Below are positions 39,219 to 47,214 of a DNA stretch of 64,000 nt, in pieces (position 1 is the first letter of the stretch; each line of letters starts with the position of its first letter). Under the pieces are notes generated by a model. That model searched no databases and was not told the origin of the DNA. It worked only from the letters and a program-made list of their open reading frames with translations. The DNA is from Halobium salinum (GTDB lineage: Archaea > Halobacteriota > Halobacteria > Halobacteriales > Haloferacaceae), in NCBI RefSeq assembly GCF_026586625.1, contig NZ_JAODIW010000010.1:124001-188000 (forward strand), written 5' to 3'. The position numbers and the translations under genes were made by a program.

Positions 39219-39578
39219 ATGGGAACGCTCGGTGAGACGCGGAACGTACTCGCGCTTCACGAACGGACGCGGCTCGGGTGGGTCGCCGTCGGACTGGCGC
39301 TGGCGCTCGCCCTCGTCAACGGCTACGTCGCCGTCCTGACCGCCGAGGCCGTCTTCGCCGTCGTCGCGCTCACGTTCGTCGTCGGCGTCGTCGTCTACGC
39401 CACCGAGTACTGGCGACCGGTGCTCTACCTCCTCGCCGCGGTTCACGTGGGCGCGCTCGGCGTCGTGTGGGTGCTCGACGGGTTTCGATTCCCCCTGCTC
39501 GGCGCCGCAACCGGCGCTCTGAGTCTGGCGCTGTTCGGGGTCGTCCTCGCCCTGTTCTACCGCGAGCGCGGCGAGTGA
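39219..39578 (+). CDS. Small integral membrane protein (119 aa)
   Basis: The 119-residue protein has four predicted helices (about 22-42, 43-62, 67-85 and 90-112) with short loops and a charged N-terminus. The helices are Val/Ala/Leu-rich. No enzymatic or transport signature is present. It starts at ATG 39219, about 100 bases after psmB, and may have its own promoter. Function unknown. Confidence 0.65.
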   Translation: MGTLGETRNVLALHERTRLGWVAVGLALALALVNGYVAVLTAEAVFAVVALTFVVGVVVYATEYWRPVLYLLAAVHVGALGVVWVLDGFRFPLLGAATGALSLALFGVVLALFYRERGE

Positions 39579-39618
39579 GCCGCCGCGGTCGACGGGCGGG
39601 TCGGCCCGGACGGCGCCG

Positions 39619-41157
39619 CTACCAGTCGGCGAAACTCCCGTCGAGCAGCGTCTCGGTCTGGCGCTCGACGTAGGTCCGCTGCATCCCGGTGACGGCCGTC
39701 TCGAAGTCGTCGCCGTCGGCGAGGCGGCTCTTGACCTGCTCGCGCTTCCAGTCGGCGGGGGTGCGAGCGGTCTCGACGCGGGCCTGGAGCGGGGCGACGT
39801 AGCGCTCGGCCTCGGCGGCCGAACAGCCCGCCGACTTGAGGCCGTCGGCGGCGTGTGCGAGGATGTCGTCGTAGACGGCGACGAGGTCCGTCGTCTCCTG
39901 GCCGTCGTTGGTAATCCAGCGCTGACCGCTGTTCAACCCGTTTCGCATCGCGGCGTAGAAGTTCTCGCGGGCGGTCTCCCACTCCTGGTCGACGACGGGG
40001 TGTTGACGGCGGACGAGGCTCTGCATCAGTCCGGCGAACGCCGCCTGGAACGCCATCGAGTCCCGGACGGTCGGCTGGGCGGGGATGGGCCGGAACTCGA
40101 TGCGGGCGTTCGCGGCCGACCGGGAGGCGCCGCCGAACACCGGGCGAACCCACCGCCAGTAGGTCCCGTGTTTCATCCGCAGGGTGGCGAAGTCGTCGTC
40201 GAACCGGTCGCCGGCGCGCTCGACCGGCATCGGGACGAAGATCTCGTCCTCGACGACGCGGTCGACGGCCTCCTCGACCGTCGAGAGGTCCTCGGGGAAC
40301 GCGACCTTGTCCTGGCCCGTAGCGGTGTTGAGGACGGACTCGAAGACGGCGACGCGGTTCTCGTCCCACGCGTCGGCGAGCAGTGTCTCCGCGTCGACGC
40401 CGTCCTCGTAGAGGTCCGGCGGGAAGAACGGGGAGCTGACGCCGAGCGCGAGGAGCGGGCCGGCGATGCGGACGGCGTAGTTGAAGTACGTCGGCAGGTC
40501 CGCCGCGTGGGCCATCTGGAAGTGCGGCTGGATGGAGGTGATGAGGCTCTCGGGCATCACCGTGTCCGCGGAGAGGTCGACGTGGGGCGCCTCGACGGAG
40601 AACTCGTCGTCCCCCCGACCGTTCGCCATCGCGTGGTAGCGCACGGCGTCCGACATGTTCGTCGCGATGGCGACGCCGTCGTCGACGACGCTGTCGGTGA
40701 GGTAGCCGCGGGCCGTCTCGCCCGCCGGGGGGACGGTCCACAGCGCGTCGCTGACGAGGCGCATCCCCTCGGCGGCGGTGCAGTCGAGCGCGGTCGACAG
40801 CCGCGCGAGGACCTCGTTCTCCTGGGCGCGCAGGCCGTAGGGGTTGAACGGCTGCGGGCTCGTGGTCATCTCGGCGTTGTGCAGGCCGAGTTCCTTCTCG
40901 AAGCCGATGAGTTCGAGCAGTCGCCGAGGGACTCGCATCAGCGAGTACCGGCGCTCGGCGTCGGCCTCGTCGGCCCAGCGGCCGTCGTCGACGGCGTAGA
41001 ACTCGTACTCGAGGCCGATTATGGACTGGTGGTTGTCGAAGGCACCGTCCCGGAGGCCCGCTTTCACCACCTCGGCGTCCGCCTCGGCCTCCCGTTGGAA
41101 CTCCTCGGCGTCGACGTCGAGTACGGTCCGAACCCGGCCCGCGAGGTCCTCAGCCAT
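39619..41157 (-). CDS. GCS2 family carboxylate-amine ligase (glutamate-cysteine ligase-like)
   Basis: The 512-residue protein has GCS2-like traits: SIIGLEYEFYAVDD (first metal/substrate Glu region), GLHNAEMTTSPQPFNP, HFQMAHAADLPTYFNYAVRIAGPLLALGVSSPFFP and ANARIEFRPIPAQPT. The family joins an amino acid carboxyl to an amine using ATP; the best known member makes gamma-glutamylcysteine, an important haloarchaeal thiol. This protein is longer than the classical haloarchaeal GshA, so it could use another substrate. It lies divergent from a zinc-ribbon micro-protein. ATG 41157 is chosen because upstream residues are Arg/Gly-rich and carry no family match. Confidence 0.78.
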   Translation of the reverse strand: MAEDLAGRVRTVLDVDAEEFQREAEADAEVVKAGLRDGAFDNHQSIIGLEYEFYAVDDGRWADEADAERRYSLMRVPRRLLELIGFEKELGLHNAEMTTSPQPFNPYGLRAQENEVLARLSTALDCTAAEGMRLVSDALWTVPPAGETARGYLTDSVVDDGVAIATNMSDAVRYHAMANGRGDDEFSVEAPHVDLSADTVMPESLITSIQPHFQMAHAADLPTYFNYAVRIAGPLLALGVSSPFFPPDLYEDGVDAETLLADAWDENRVAVFESVLNTATGQDKVAFPEDLSTVEEAVDRVVEDEIFVPMPVERAGDRFDDDFATLRMKHGTYWRWVRPVFGGASRSAANARIEFRPIPAQPTVRDSMAFQAAFAGLMQSLVRRQHPVVDQEWETARENFYAAMRNGLNSGQRWITNDGQETTDLVAVYDDILAHAADGLKSAGCSAAEAERYVAPLQARVETARTPADWKREQVKSRLADGDDFETAVTGMQRTYVERQTETLLDGSFADW

Positions 41158-41236
41158 ACTGGCCCCTCCGCCCGGCGAACCCTTCAATCCGCGGGTATCC
41201 GGTAGAACCGGTCGGGCGGGCGGACGGTTGCGACAG

Positions 41237-41243
41237 GATTTAG
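41237..41243 (+). promoter_or_regulatory. TATA box of the zinc-ribbon micro-protein
   Basis: GATTTAG is centred 27 bases before ATG 41267 and supports that start. Confidence 0.5.
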
Positions 41244-41266
41244 CCGAGAGACAGCGTACCACAGGC

Positions 41267-41419
41267 ATGTCCGACAAACAGACGCCCAATTCCACGAAAC
41301 ACCACCACACGTACGAGTGTCTGGACTGTGGCCACCGCACGCGCTCGTCGACGCAACCCGGAGCGTGCCCCGACTGCGGCGGCGAGATGAAGAACATCGG
41401 CGTCGCCTCGGAGCAGTAG
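41267..41419 (+). CDS. Rubredoxin/rubrerythrin-like zinc-ribbon micro-protein (50 aa)
   Basis: The 50-residue protein has two CxxC pairs, ECLDCGHRT and ACPDCGGEM (residues 18-21 and 34-37), in the layout of haloarchaeal rubrerythrin-like domains. It opens with a hydrophilic His-containing stretch (KHHHTYE). It may bind zinc or iron. It stands divergent from the GCS2 ligase and just upstream of the DNA ligase, but the roles need not be linked. The TATA position fixes the start. Confidence 0.75.
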   Translation: MSDKQTPNSTKHHHTYECLDCGHRTRSSTQPGACPDCGGEMKNIGVASEQ

Positions 41420-41460
41420 CGTACGAAACGGTCGCGAAGGAGGACGACGGCGGAACGGTG

Positions 41461-41468
41461 TGTTTTTT
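41461..41468 (+). promoter_or_regulatory. TATA box of the DNA ligase gene
   Basis: TGTTTTTT is centred about 29 bases before ATG 41494, which supports this start for the ligase. Confidence 0.45.
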
Positions 41469-41493
41469 CCCGGCGGTCGGCTACTCGCCGACG

Positions 41494-43470
41494 ATGGAGT
41501 TCGCCGAGTTCGCCGCCCGCGCCCGCGAGATGGAAGCCGAGAGCGCCGACATCGCGACGACGCTACTGGTTCGCGACCTCTTTCTCGCGGCCGAGGGTAC
41601 CGAGTCGGCGCCGGGGGCCGGTGAGTCGGACGAGGTCGACGACGCCGACGGCCTCACCGACACCGGAGCCGACGGCGCCGACGAACTGCCGATTCTCGCC
41701 CGGTTCGTACAGGGTCGCGTGTTCCCCGCGTGGCGGTCGGCGACGCTCGACATCGGCCCGTCGCTCTGCTACGAGGCGCTCGCCCGCGCGGCCGGCACCA
41801 ACGTCTCCCCGGCCGACGTGGAGGCGCGCCTCGCGGAGGTGGGCGAAATCGGAGCGGTCGCCGCGGGCTACGAGTTCGGCGGCCAGCAGGGACTCGGCGC
41901 CTTCGGCGCCGGCGGCGACGACGGCCTCACGGTCCGCGAAGTCGACCGGACCCTTCGGGACCTCGCCGCCGCCGAGGGGGCCGGGAGCGAGGGCCGGAAA
42001 GTCGACGCGCTGTTCGGCCTCTTCAACCGCACCTCACCCGACGAGGCGCGCTTTCTCGCCCGACTCGTCCTCGCGGAGATGCGCATCGGCGTCGGCGAAG
42101 GAACCGTCCGCGACGCGGTCGCCGAGGCGTTCCTCGTGGAGCAAGGGAACGGCGACGACGAGGCAGACGGCACCGGTGAGGCAGACGATACCGACGTGGC
42201 AGACGGTGACGACGAGGGAGGGAGCGACTCGGACACGGACGACGAGGGCGACAGTGCCGGCGACGACGCCGACGAAGCCGGGGCGGACGACCCGACCCTC
42301 TCTGCATCCGACGAGGTCGTCGCGGCCGTCGAGCGCGCTCTCCAGGTGTCGAACGACTACGGGATGGTCGCCGTCGTCGCCCGCGACGAGGGGTTGGCGG
42401 GGCTGGCCGACGTACGACTCGACGTCGGTCGTCCGGTGCAGGCGATGCTCGCACAGGCCGGCACCGTCACCGACGCGCTCGGCGAGTGGGGGGTGGCCGC
42501 CGTCGAGACCAAGTACGACGGTGCCCGGGTGCAGGTCCACTACGACGGCGCGTCGGCGTCGCTTTACTCCCGGAACATGGAGGACGTCACCGACCCGCTC
42601 CCCGAGATTCGGGAGTTCGTCGAGGCCGAACTCGACGCTCCGGCGATTCTCGACGGGGAGGTCGTCGCGGTCGACGACACGGGGACCCCACAGCCGTTCC
42701 AGGAGGTGCTCCGACGGTTCCGCCGGAAACACGACGTGGGTCGGATGCGCGAGGCGGTCGAACTCCGCCTCCACGCCTTCGACTGCCTGCACGCCGACGG
42801 CGACGACCTGCTCGAGGCGCCGCTCACCGAGCGCCACGACCGGCTTCGGCGCCTGCTCCCCGAGGCCGCGACCTCGGACCTGCTGGTTTCGGACGACCCC
42901 GACGCAGTCGCCGACTTCGAAGCCGACGCGCTCGAGGCCGGTCACGAGGGTATCATGCTGAAGGACCCCGAGGCGACCTACTCGCCGGGCAAGCGCGGGA
43001 AGCACTGGCTGAAGCGCAAACCCGACGTGGAGACGCTCGACCTCGTCGTCACCGGCGCGGAGTGGGGCGAGGGACGACGGGCGCAGTTCCTCGGGACGTT
43101 CCTCCTGTCGGCGCGGGTCGAGGACGGTGACGGCGACGCTGGCGCAGACACCACCGGCGACGCTGGCGCCGACACCGCCGACAACGTCGGCTACGAGACC
43201 ATCGGCAAGGTCGCGACCGGCATCACCGACGAGGAGCTCGCGGCGCTCTCCGAACTGCTCGAGCCCCACGTCGTGTCGAGCGAGGGTCGCGAGGTCGACC
43301 TCCGCCCGGAGGTGGTGTTCGAGGTCGGCTACGAGGAGATTCAGCGGTCGCCGACGTACTCCTCCGGGTACGCCCTCCGCTTCCCCCGCTTCGTCTCCGT
43401 TCGCGACGACAAGGACCCGGCCGACGCCGACTCGCTCTCGCGGGTCGAGCGGCTGGCCGAGTCGCAGTGA
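41494..43470 (+). CDS. lig: ATP-dependent DNA ligase
   Basis: The 658-residue enzyme seals nicks in double-stranded DNA. The nucleotidyl-lysine motif I is ETKYDGARVQVHYDG (Lys340). Later motifs are seen in FPAILDGEVVAVDD-type (LDAPAILDGEVVAVDD), EGIMLKDPEATYSPGKRGKHWLKRKPD and ALRFPRFVSVRDDK. The DNA-binding N-terminal domain covers about 1-210. Two acidic low-complexity insertions are unusual: one at about 217-272 between the DNA-binding and catalytic domains, and a second near 548-566 with two copies of GDAGADT. ATG 41494 follows a T-rich box, suggesting a leaderless mRNA. Confidence 0.95.
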   Translation: MEFAEFAARAREMEAESADIATTLLVRDLFLAAEGTESAPGAGESDEVDDADGLTDTGADGADELPILARFVQGRVFPAWRSATLDIGPSLCYEALARAAGTNVSPADVEARLAEVGEIGAVAAGYEFGGQQGLGAFGAGGDDGLTVREVDRTLRDLAAAEGAGSEGRKVDALFGLFNRTSPDEARFLARLVLAEMRIGVGEGTVRDAVAEAFLVEQGNGDDEADGTGEADDTDVADGDDEGGSDSDTDDEGDSAGDDADEAGADDPTLSASDEVVAAVERALQVSNDYGMVAVVARDEGLAGLADVRLDVGRPVQAMLAQAGTVTDALGEWGVAAVETKYDGARVQVHYDGASASLYSRNMEDVTDPLPEIREFVEAELDAPAILDGEVVAVDDTGTPQPFQEVLRRFRRKHDVGRMREAVELRLHAFDCLHADGDDLLEAPLTERHDRLRRLLPEAATSDLLVSDDPDAVADFEADALEAGHEGIMLKDPEATYSPGKRGKHWLKRKPDVETLDLVVTGAEWGEGRRAQFLGTFLLSARVEDGDGDAGADTTGDAGADTADNVGYETIGKVATGITDEELAALSELLEPHVVSSEGREVDLRPEVVFEVGYEEIQRSPTYSSGYALRFPRFVSVRDDKDPADADSLSRVERLAESQ

Positions 43471-43543
43471 CGGCGCGGGGTCGCTCCGGTCGGGGCCGCC
43501 GCGAAGCACAAGACACTTCTTCGACACTCGATTTGACCGTCCC

Positions 43544-43756
43544 GTGACTTCGGAACGCTCGCTCGTGACTCACGACCCCGGCCGCGACGCCGTGACCGCC
43601 CTGTCGGTCCTCGCCGTCGCCGTGACCGCCGCGTACGCAACTGGCGTCCTCCCGGGCGCCTCCGCGGTGTCCTCGTTCGCCCGGCTCGCGTCGGTGACGG
43701 GACTGTTCGTCGTCGCCGCGCTGGCGCTCTGGGCGGTGTCGCTTCTCGACCGGTAG
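43544..43756 (+). CDS. Small membrane protein (70 aa)
   Basis: A GTG at 43544 starts a 70-residue frame with two predicted helices (about 17-35 and 48-67: LSVLAVAVTAAYATGVLPG and SVTGLFVVAALALWAVSLL). A TTTGA stretch (43532-43536) is the only upstream A/T-rich sequence and is too close to be a clear TATA box. The hydrophobic pattern and haloarchaeal composition suggest a gene, but there is no family support. Confidence 0.5.
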   Translation: MTSERSLVTHDPGRDAVTALSVLAVAVTAAYATGVLPGASAVSSFARLASVTGLFVVAALALWAVSLLDR

Positions 43757-43841
43757 CCGCCCGACCACCCGACAGGTCCGCAGTCGGCAAGCGACTCGAC
43801 CCACCGGGAGCTATACGACCGTGGCGAGCCACCGACGAGCC

Positions 43842-44561
43842 ATGACGATAAAACACGACGGTCTCCGCGTCACGTGGCTCGGCTACGCGACGGTCAGGAT
43901 AGAAACCCCCGACGACTTCGTCGTCTACCTCGACCCGGGTCGCTACGGCGTGCTCGACGACTACCACGCCCGCGACGGGGACGTGGTCTGTGTCACTCAC
44001 ATCCACCACTACGACAGCGACGGCATCGAGCACGTCGCGAAGGAGGACGCCACCGTCGTCGCCTACGGCGGTATCGAGGCCGACGACACCGACCGCGACG
44101 TGCTCCCGCTCGACGAGTTGCCCTACGAAGTCGTCACGGTGGGCCAGGAGGACCGCGCCGCCGTCGACGACGCGCAGGTGTGGACGCTCCCGGCGTACAA
44201 CCACGAGGACGGCCCGCACGTCCGCGACGACGGCACCCCGTACCACCCGAAGGGGTTCGGCGTCGGCTTCCTCCTCTCCGTGGGCGGGAGGACGGTGTTC
44301 TGGCCGGGCGACTCCGACGTGCTGGAGGGCCACCACGAACTCGAAGTGTCGCTGTTCCTCGCGAACATCGCCGGCACCGTCGTGATGGACCGCCACGAGG
44401 CCGCCGACCTCGCCGAGTCGCTCGACCCGGACCTCGTGCTCCCCGTCCACTACGACACGCTGGAGATGCTGGAGGCCGACTCCGCCGCGTTCGCCGCCGA
44501 CGTGGCGGGCCGCGGGGTGCCCGTCGTGCTCGACGAGCGCGGCGTGCCGGGTCAGAAGTAG
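43842..44561 (+). CDS. UlaG-like metallo-beta-lactamase-fold hydrolase
   Basis: The 239-residue protein resembles UlaG/UPF0173-type hydrolases: WLGYATVRIET, VTHIHHYDSDGIEHV, VFWPGDSDVL and LPVHYD. The usual HxHxDH metal motif is written HIHHYD, with the Asp shifted by one and the last His missing; the remaining ligands (Asp in PGDSD, His in PVHYD) are kept. It may hydrolyse a lactone or phosphoester with a mono-metal centre. A GCTATACG box 28 bases before ATG 43842 supports this start. The next gene, an alpha/beta hydrolase, begins 10 bases downstream. Confidence 0.8.
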   Translation: MTIKHDGLRVTWLGYATVRIETPDDFVVYLDPGRYGVLDDYHARDGDVVCVTHIHHYDSDGIEHVAKEDATVVAYGGIEADDTDRDVLPLDELPYEVVTVGQEDRAAVDDAQVWTLPAYNHEDGPHVRDDGTPYHPKGFGVGFLLSVGGRTVFWPGDSDVLEGHHELEVSLFLANIAGTVVMDRHEAADLAESLDPDLVLPVHYDTLEMLEADSAAFAADVAGRGVPVVLDERGVPGQK

Positions 44562-44571
44562 GAGTCGGACG

Positions 44572-45390
44572 GTGCCCACCATCGACTACGGTCACCTCGA
44601 CGCCGGCGGGAACCGCTTCCCGTACTACCTCGTCGGCGACGGCCCCACCCCGCTCGTCGTCTTCTCGGGGCTCAACGACGCGCTCCAGCCCGCAGACCCC
44701 TCCCGGCTCGGCGCCGAGTATCTCGGCCGATGGCTGTTCCGGCGGTACACGGACGACTACACCGTCCTCGTCCTGAGCCGACCACGCGACCTGCCGCGGG
44801 GCACGACGACCCGCGACATGGCCGACGACTACGCGGACGCGGTCGCGGCGACCGTCGACGACCCCGCGTCGGTGCTCGGCGTCTCGATGGGCGGGCTAAT
44901 CGCCCAACACTTCGCGGCCGACCACCCCGAACTCGTCGACCGACTCGTCGTCGGGACGGCCGGGGTCCGCCTCGGACGCGAGGAACGACAGGTGGTTGAC
45001 CGCTGGCGACGGCTCGCCGAGGCCGACGACTGGACCGCCCTCTACGCCGACAGCGCCGACGCGTACGTGGGTCTCCGTCGGCACCTGTACCCGCCACTTG
45101 TGCGACGGCTCGGCGGGGCGATGCCGACACCTGCCGCGCCGTCCGACGTGGTCGCCTCCTGTGTCGCCTGCCTGGCACACGAGGGCACCCACCCCTGTTC
45201 CCGAGTGAAGGCGCCGACGCTCGTTCTCGGCGGGACCGAGGACCGCTACTTCCCGCCCTCGACCCTTCGGGAGGCGGCGTCGACACTCCCCGACGGCCGC
45301 CTCGAACTGCTGGACGGGGCGGGTCACCTCGCCCTCGCCGAGCAGGGAGCGGTGTGGGACCGGGCCCTGCTCGACTTCCTCGGCGGCTGA
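44572..45390 (+). CDS. Alpha/beta hydrolase
   Basis: The 272-residue protein starts at GTG 44572, 10 bases after the preceding hydrolase gene, so the two are likely co-transcribed. The nucleophile elbow is GVSMGGLIA (Ser105), the acid is in LGGTEDRYF, and the histidine in GAGHLALAE, completing a Ser-Asp-His triad. It lacks a signal peptide. The substrate is unknown; together with the upstream metallo-hydrolase it may form a small catabolic pair. Confidence 0.85.
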   Translation: MPTIDYGHLDAGGNRFPYYLVGDGPTPLVVFSGLNDALQPADPSRLGAEYLGRWLFRRYTDDYTVLVLSRPRDLPRGTTTRDMADDYADAVAATVDDPASVLGVSMGGLIAQHFAADHPELVDRLVVGTAGVRLGREERQVVDRWRRLAEADDWTALYADSADAYVGLRRHLYPPLVRRLGGAMPTPAAPSDVVASCVACLAHEGTHPCSRVKAPTLVLGGTEDRYFPPSTLREAASTLPDGRLELLDGAGHLALAEQGAVWDRALLDFLGG

Positions 45391-45426
45391 AGTCGCCGTC
45401 GGGGGCGGAACTCACCGGTCCACGAC

Positions 45427-46071
45427 TCACTCCTCCCGACCCTCCCGGTCCTCCACCGGAATCGAGAGCGCCGACCCCTCGAACGTGGCGTCCCACGGAC
45501 CCACCCGCTCGTATTCGACCCCGGCCTCGTCGAGAAGCCCTTCCAGCACCTCCGTCCCGTACCGGACGCTGATGTAGCGCTTCCGGACGTGGGCGTCCGG
45601 ATGCTCGGCGGGTTCGGGTTCGAGGTGGGCGGTGAGTTCGAGGCGTCCGCCGGCCGCCGGGCCGTCGACCGGTGCGTCGTACGGGAACCCCCGGACGTGC
45701 ACCTGCCACCAGCGGAGACGGTCGGGGGGCGCCTCTGGGAGGTACCCCTCGGGGAACGACGCCTCGTACTGGACCCGCCGCAGGTTCACCGTCTCGTCCT
45801 GGTAGCTGTAGGACATCTCCCACCCGGGCTCGAAGTAGCGCTCGCCGAGTGTCCGCCGGACGCCCTCCTCGTCGAGGTCGACGACGAACCCGGGGATGTT
45901 CGACCGCTCCCGGGAGAAGAAGGCCTTACGCACCCACCAGAGGCTCCGTCGGAGACTGCCCAGCGGCGCGTCCGATAGGTGTGCCAGCCGTCGCGGGTCG
46001 ATGCCGAAGACGACGTCGCGCCACACCCGGATACGCGGGCCGAGTCCGTGCGGGATTCGGTCGGGGTCCAT
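45427..46071 (-). CDS. Hypothetical protein rich in Trp/Tyr and Pro
   Basis: The 214-residue acidic, Arg-containing protein has no signal peptide or membrane helix. Beta-like segments such as GWEMSYSYQDETVNLRRVQYEASFPEGYLP and WWQVHVRGFPYDAP suggest a soluble mixed fold. It does not match any family I can name. It lies between the alpha/beta hydrolase and topoisomerase VI subunit A, with 44 bases to the latter, on the same strand as the top6 operon, so it may be read as a trailing gene. Confidence 0.65.
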   Translation of the reverse strand: MDPDRIPHGLGPRIRVWRDVVFGIDPRRLAHLSDAPLGSLRRSLWWVRKAFFSRERSNIPGFVVDLDEEGVRRTLGERYFEPGWEMSYSYQDETVNLRRVQYEASFPEGYLPEAPPDRLRWWQVHVRGFPYDAPVDGPAAGGRLELTAHLEPEPAEHPDAHVRKRYISVRYGTEVLEGLLDEAGVEYERVGPWDATFEGSALSIPVEDREGREE

Positions 46072-46115
46072 CGACGAACGGTACGACCCCGAAGCTATTC
46101 AGCGGGACGGGTACC

Positions 46116-47210
46116 CTACAGAATCCCCATCTCGGTCAGCCGCTCGGGGAGGTACGTGTCGGTGACGAAGTCCAGCCCGCGGGAGGCGAGCGCCTGCTGT
46201 TCCGCCTTCTTGCCGATTTCGAGCTGGAGCTCTATCTGCTCGCGCCAGAAGTCCGTCTGGAAGCGCGGGTCCTCCAGTTCGGATTCGAGGGCGTTGATGT
46301 CCGAATCCGAGAGGGGGTCCGTCGGCAGGTCGTAGTCGACGATGTCCTGCGGGCGGATGCCGACGTACTGGGCCGCTGGGGTGGCGAGGTACTCGGAGAG
46401 GTGGGCGGACTTGATGGAGCCGTAGGCGACGGAGCCGTAGATGCGGTACGACCACGGGTCGCCGTCGGTGAACACCGTCACGGGCAGGTCCAGTTCGTCG
46501 TGGAGGCGCTTCGTGATGCGTCGGGTCGCCCGCGCCGGCTGTCCCTTGAGGTGGACGACGAGCACGTTGTACTGCTCGTCGAACCCGTTTTCGACCAAAC
46601 GGTCGCGCATCCCGCCGGTCTCGACACAGAGCACGAAGTCGACGTCGTGCTCGAGGAACTCGATGGTGTCCGGGTTGTTCGGAATCTGGTAGCCGCCCTC
46701 GCCCACGTCGTCCTGGCAGTGAATCTCGCGCTCGCCGCGGCGGGTCTGCTCGCGGATGCGGATTGGGCCCATCAGCGTCGCACCCGACTCCTCCGGCCGC
46801 ATGTGGAAGTCCTCGCGCGTCACCTCCGAGACGATTTCTAAGTCCTCCACCAGCTGGTTGGACTCGTCCTGGTCGTTGAACTGCGCCTCCTCGTTGTCCC
46901 ACGACTCCGAGAGGTAGTACAGCTCACGCAGGGTGGACGAGCGGTCCTGGTCCAGCTGCTGGGCGAGGAAGTCGATGGTGTAGATGGCTTTCAGCAGCTT
47001 CCGCGCGCCGCGCACCGAGTTGGCGGAGCGCGTCGAGGTGCGGTCGCCGTACACCCACACGTTCGAGTCCTCGTCGTACTCGATGTTGCTCTTCGTCCGA
47101 GTCGGCAGCTGCATCTCCGGAATCTCGCCGCGGGCGAACTGGTCGTAGAACTCCGCCGCGAGGTCGATGAGCTGTTCTCGCGCCTTCTCTTCCTGGGTTT
47201 TCGCGCTCAT
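46116..47210 (-). CDS. top6A: DNA topoisomerase VI subunit A
   Basis: The 364-residue catalytic subunit is related to Spo11. The active-site tyrosine lies in [12 protein letters not shown] (Tyr98/Tyr99) of the 5Y-CAP domain. The Toprim acidic residues are in ETGGMRDRL and [14 protein letters not shown]. It cuts both DNA strands and, with subunit B, relaxes and decatenates DNA. It lies 4 bases after top6B, so the two are one operon. The promoter lies beyond top6B, opposite gyrB. Confidence 0.95.
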   Translation of the reverse strand: MSAKTQEEKAREQLIDLAAEFYDQFARGEIPEMQLPTRTKSNIEYDEDSNVWVYGDRTSTRSANSVRGARKLLKAIYTIDFLAQQLDQDRSSTLRELYYLSESWDNEEAQFNDQDESNQLVEDLEIVSEVTREDFHMRPEESGATLMGPIRIREQTRRGEREIHCQDDVGEGGYQIPNNPDTIEFLEHDVDFVLCVETGGMRDRLVENGFDEQYNVLVVHLKGQPARATRRITKRLHDELDLPVTVFTDGDPWSYRIYGSVAYGSIKSAHLSEYLATPAAQYVGIRPQDIVDYDLPTDPLSDSDINALESELEDPRFQTDFWREQIELQLEIGKKAEQQALASRGLDFVTDTYLPERLTEMGIL

Positions 47211-47214
47211 ATCG

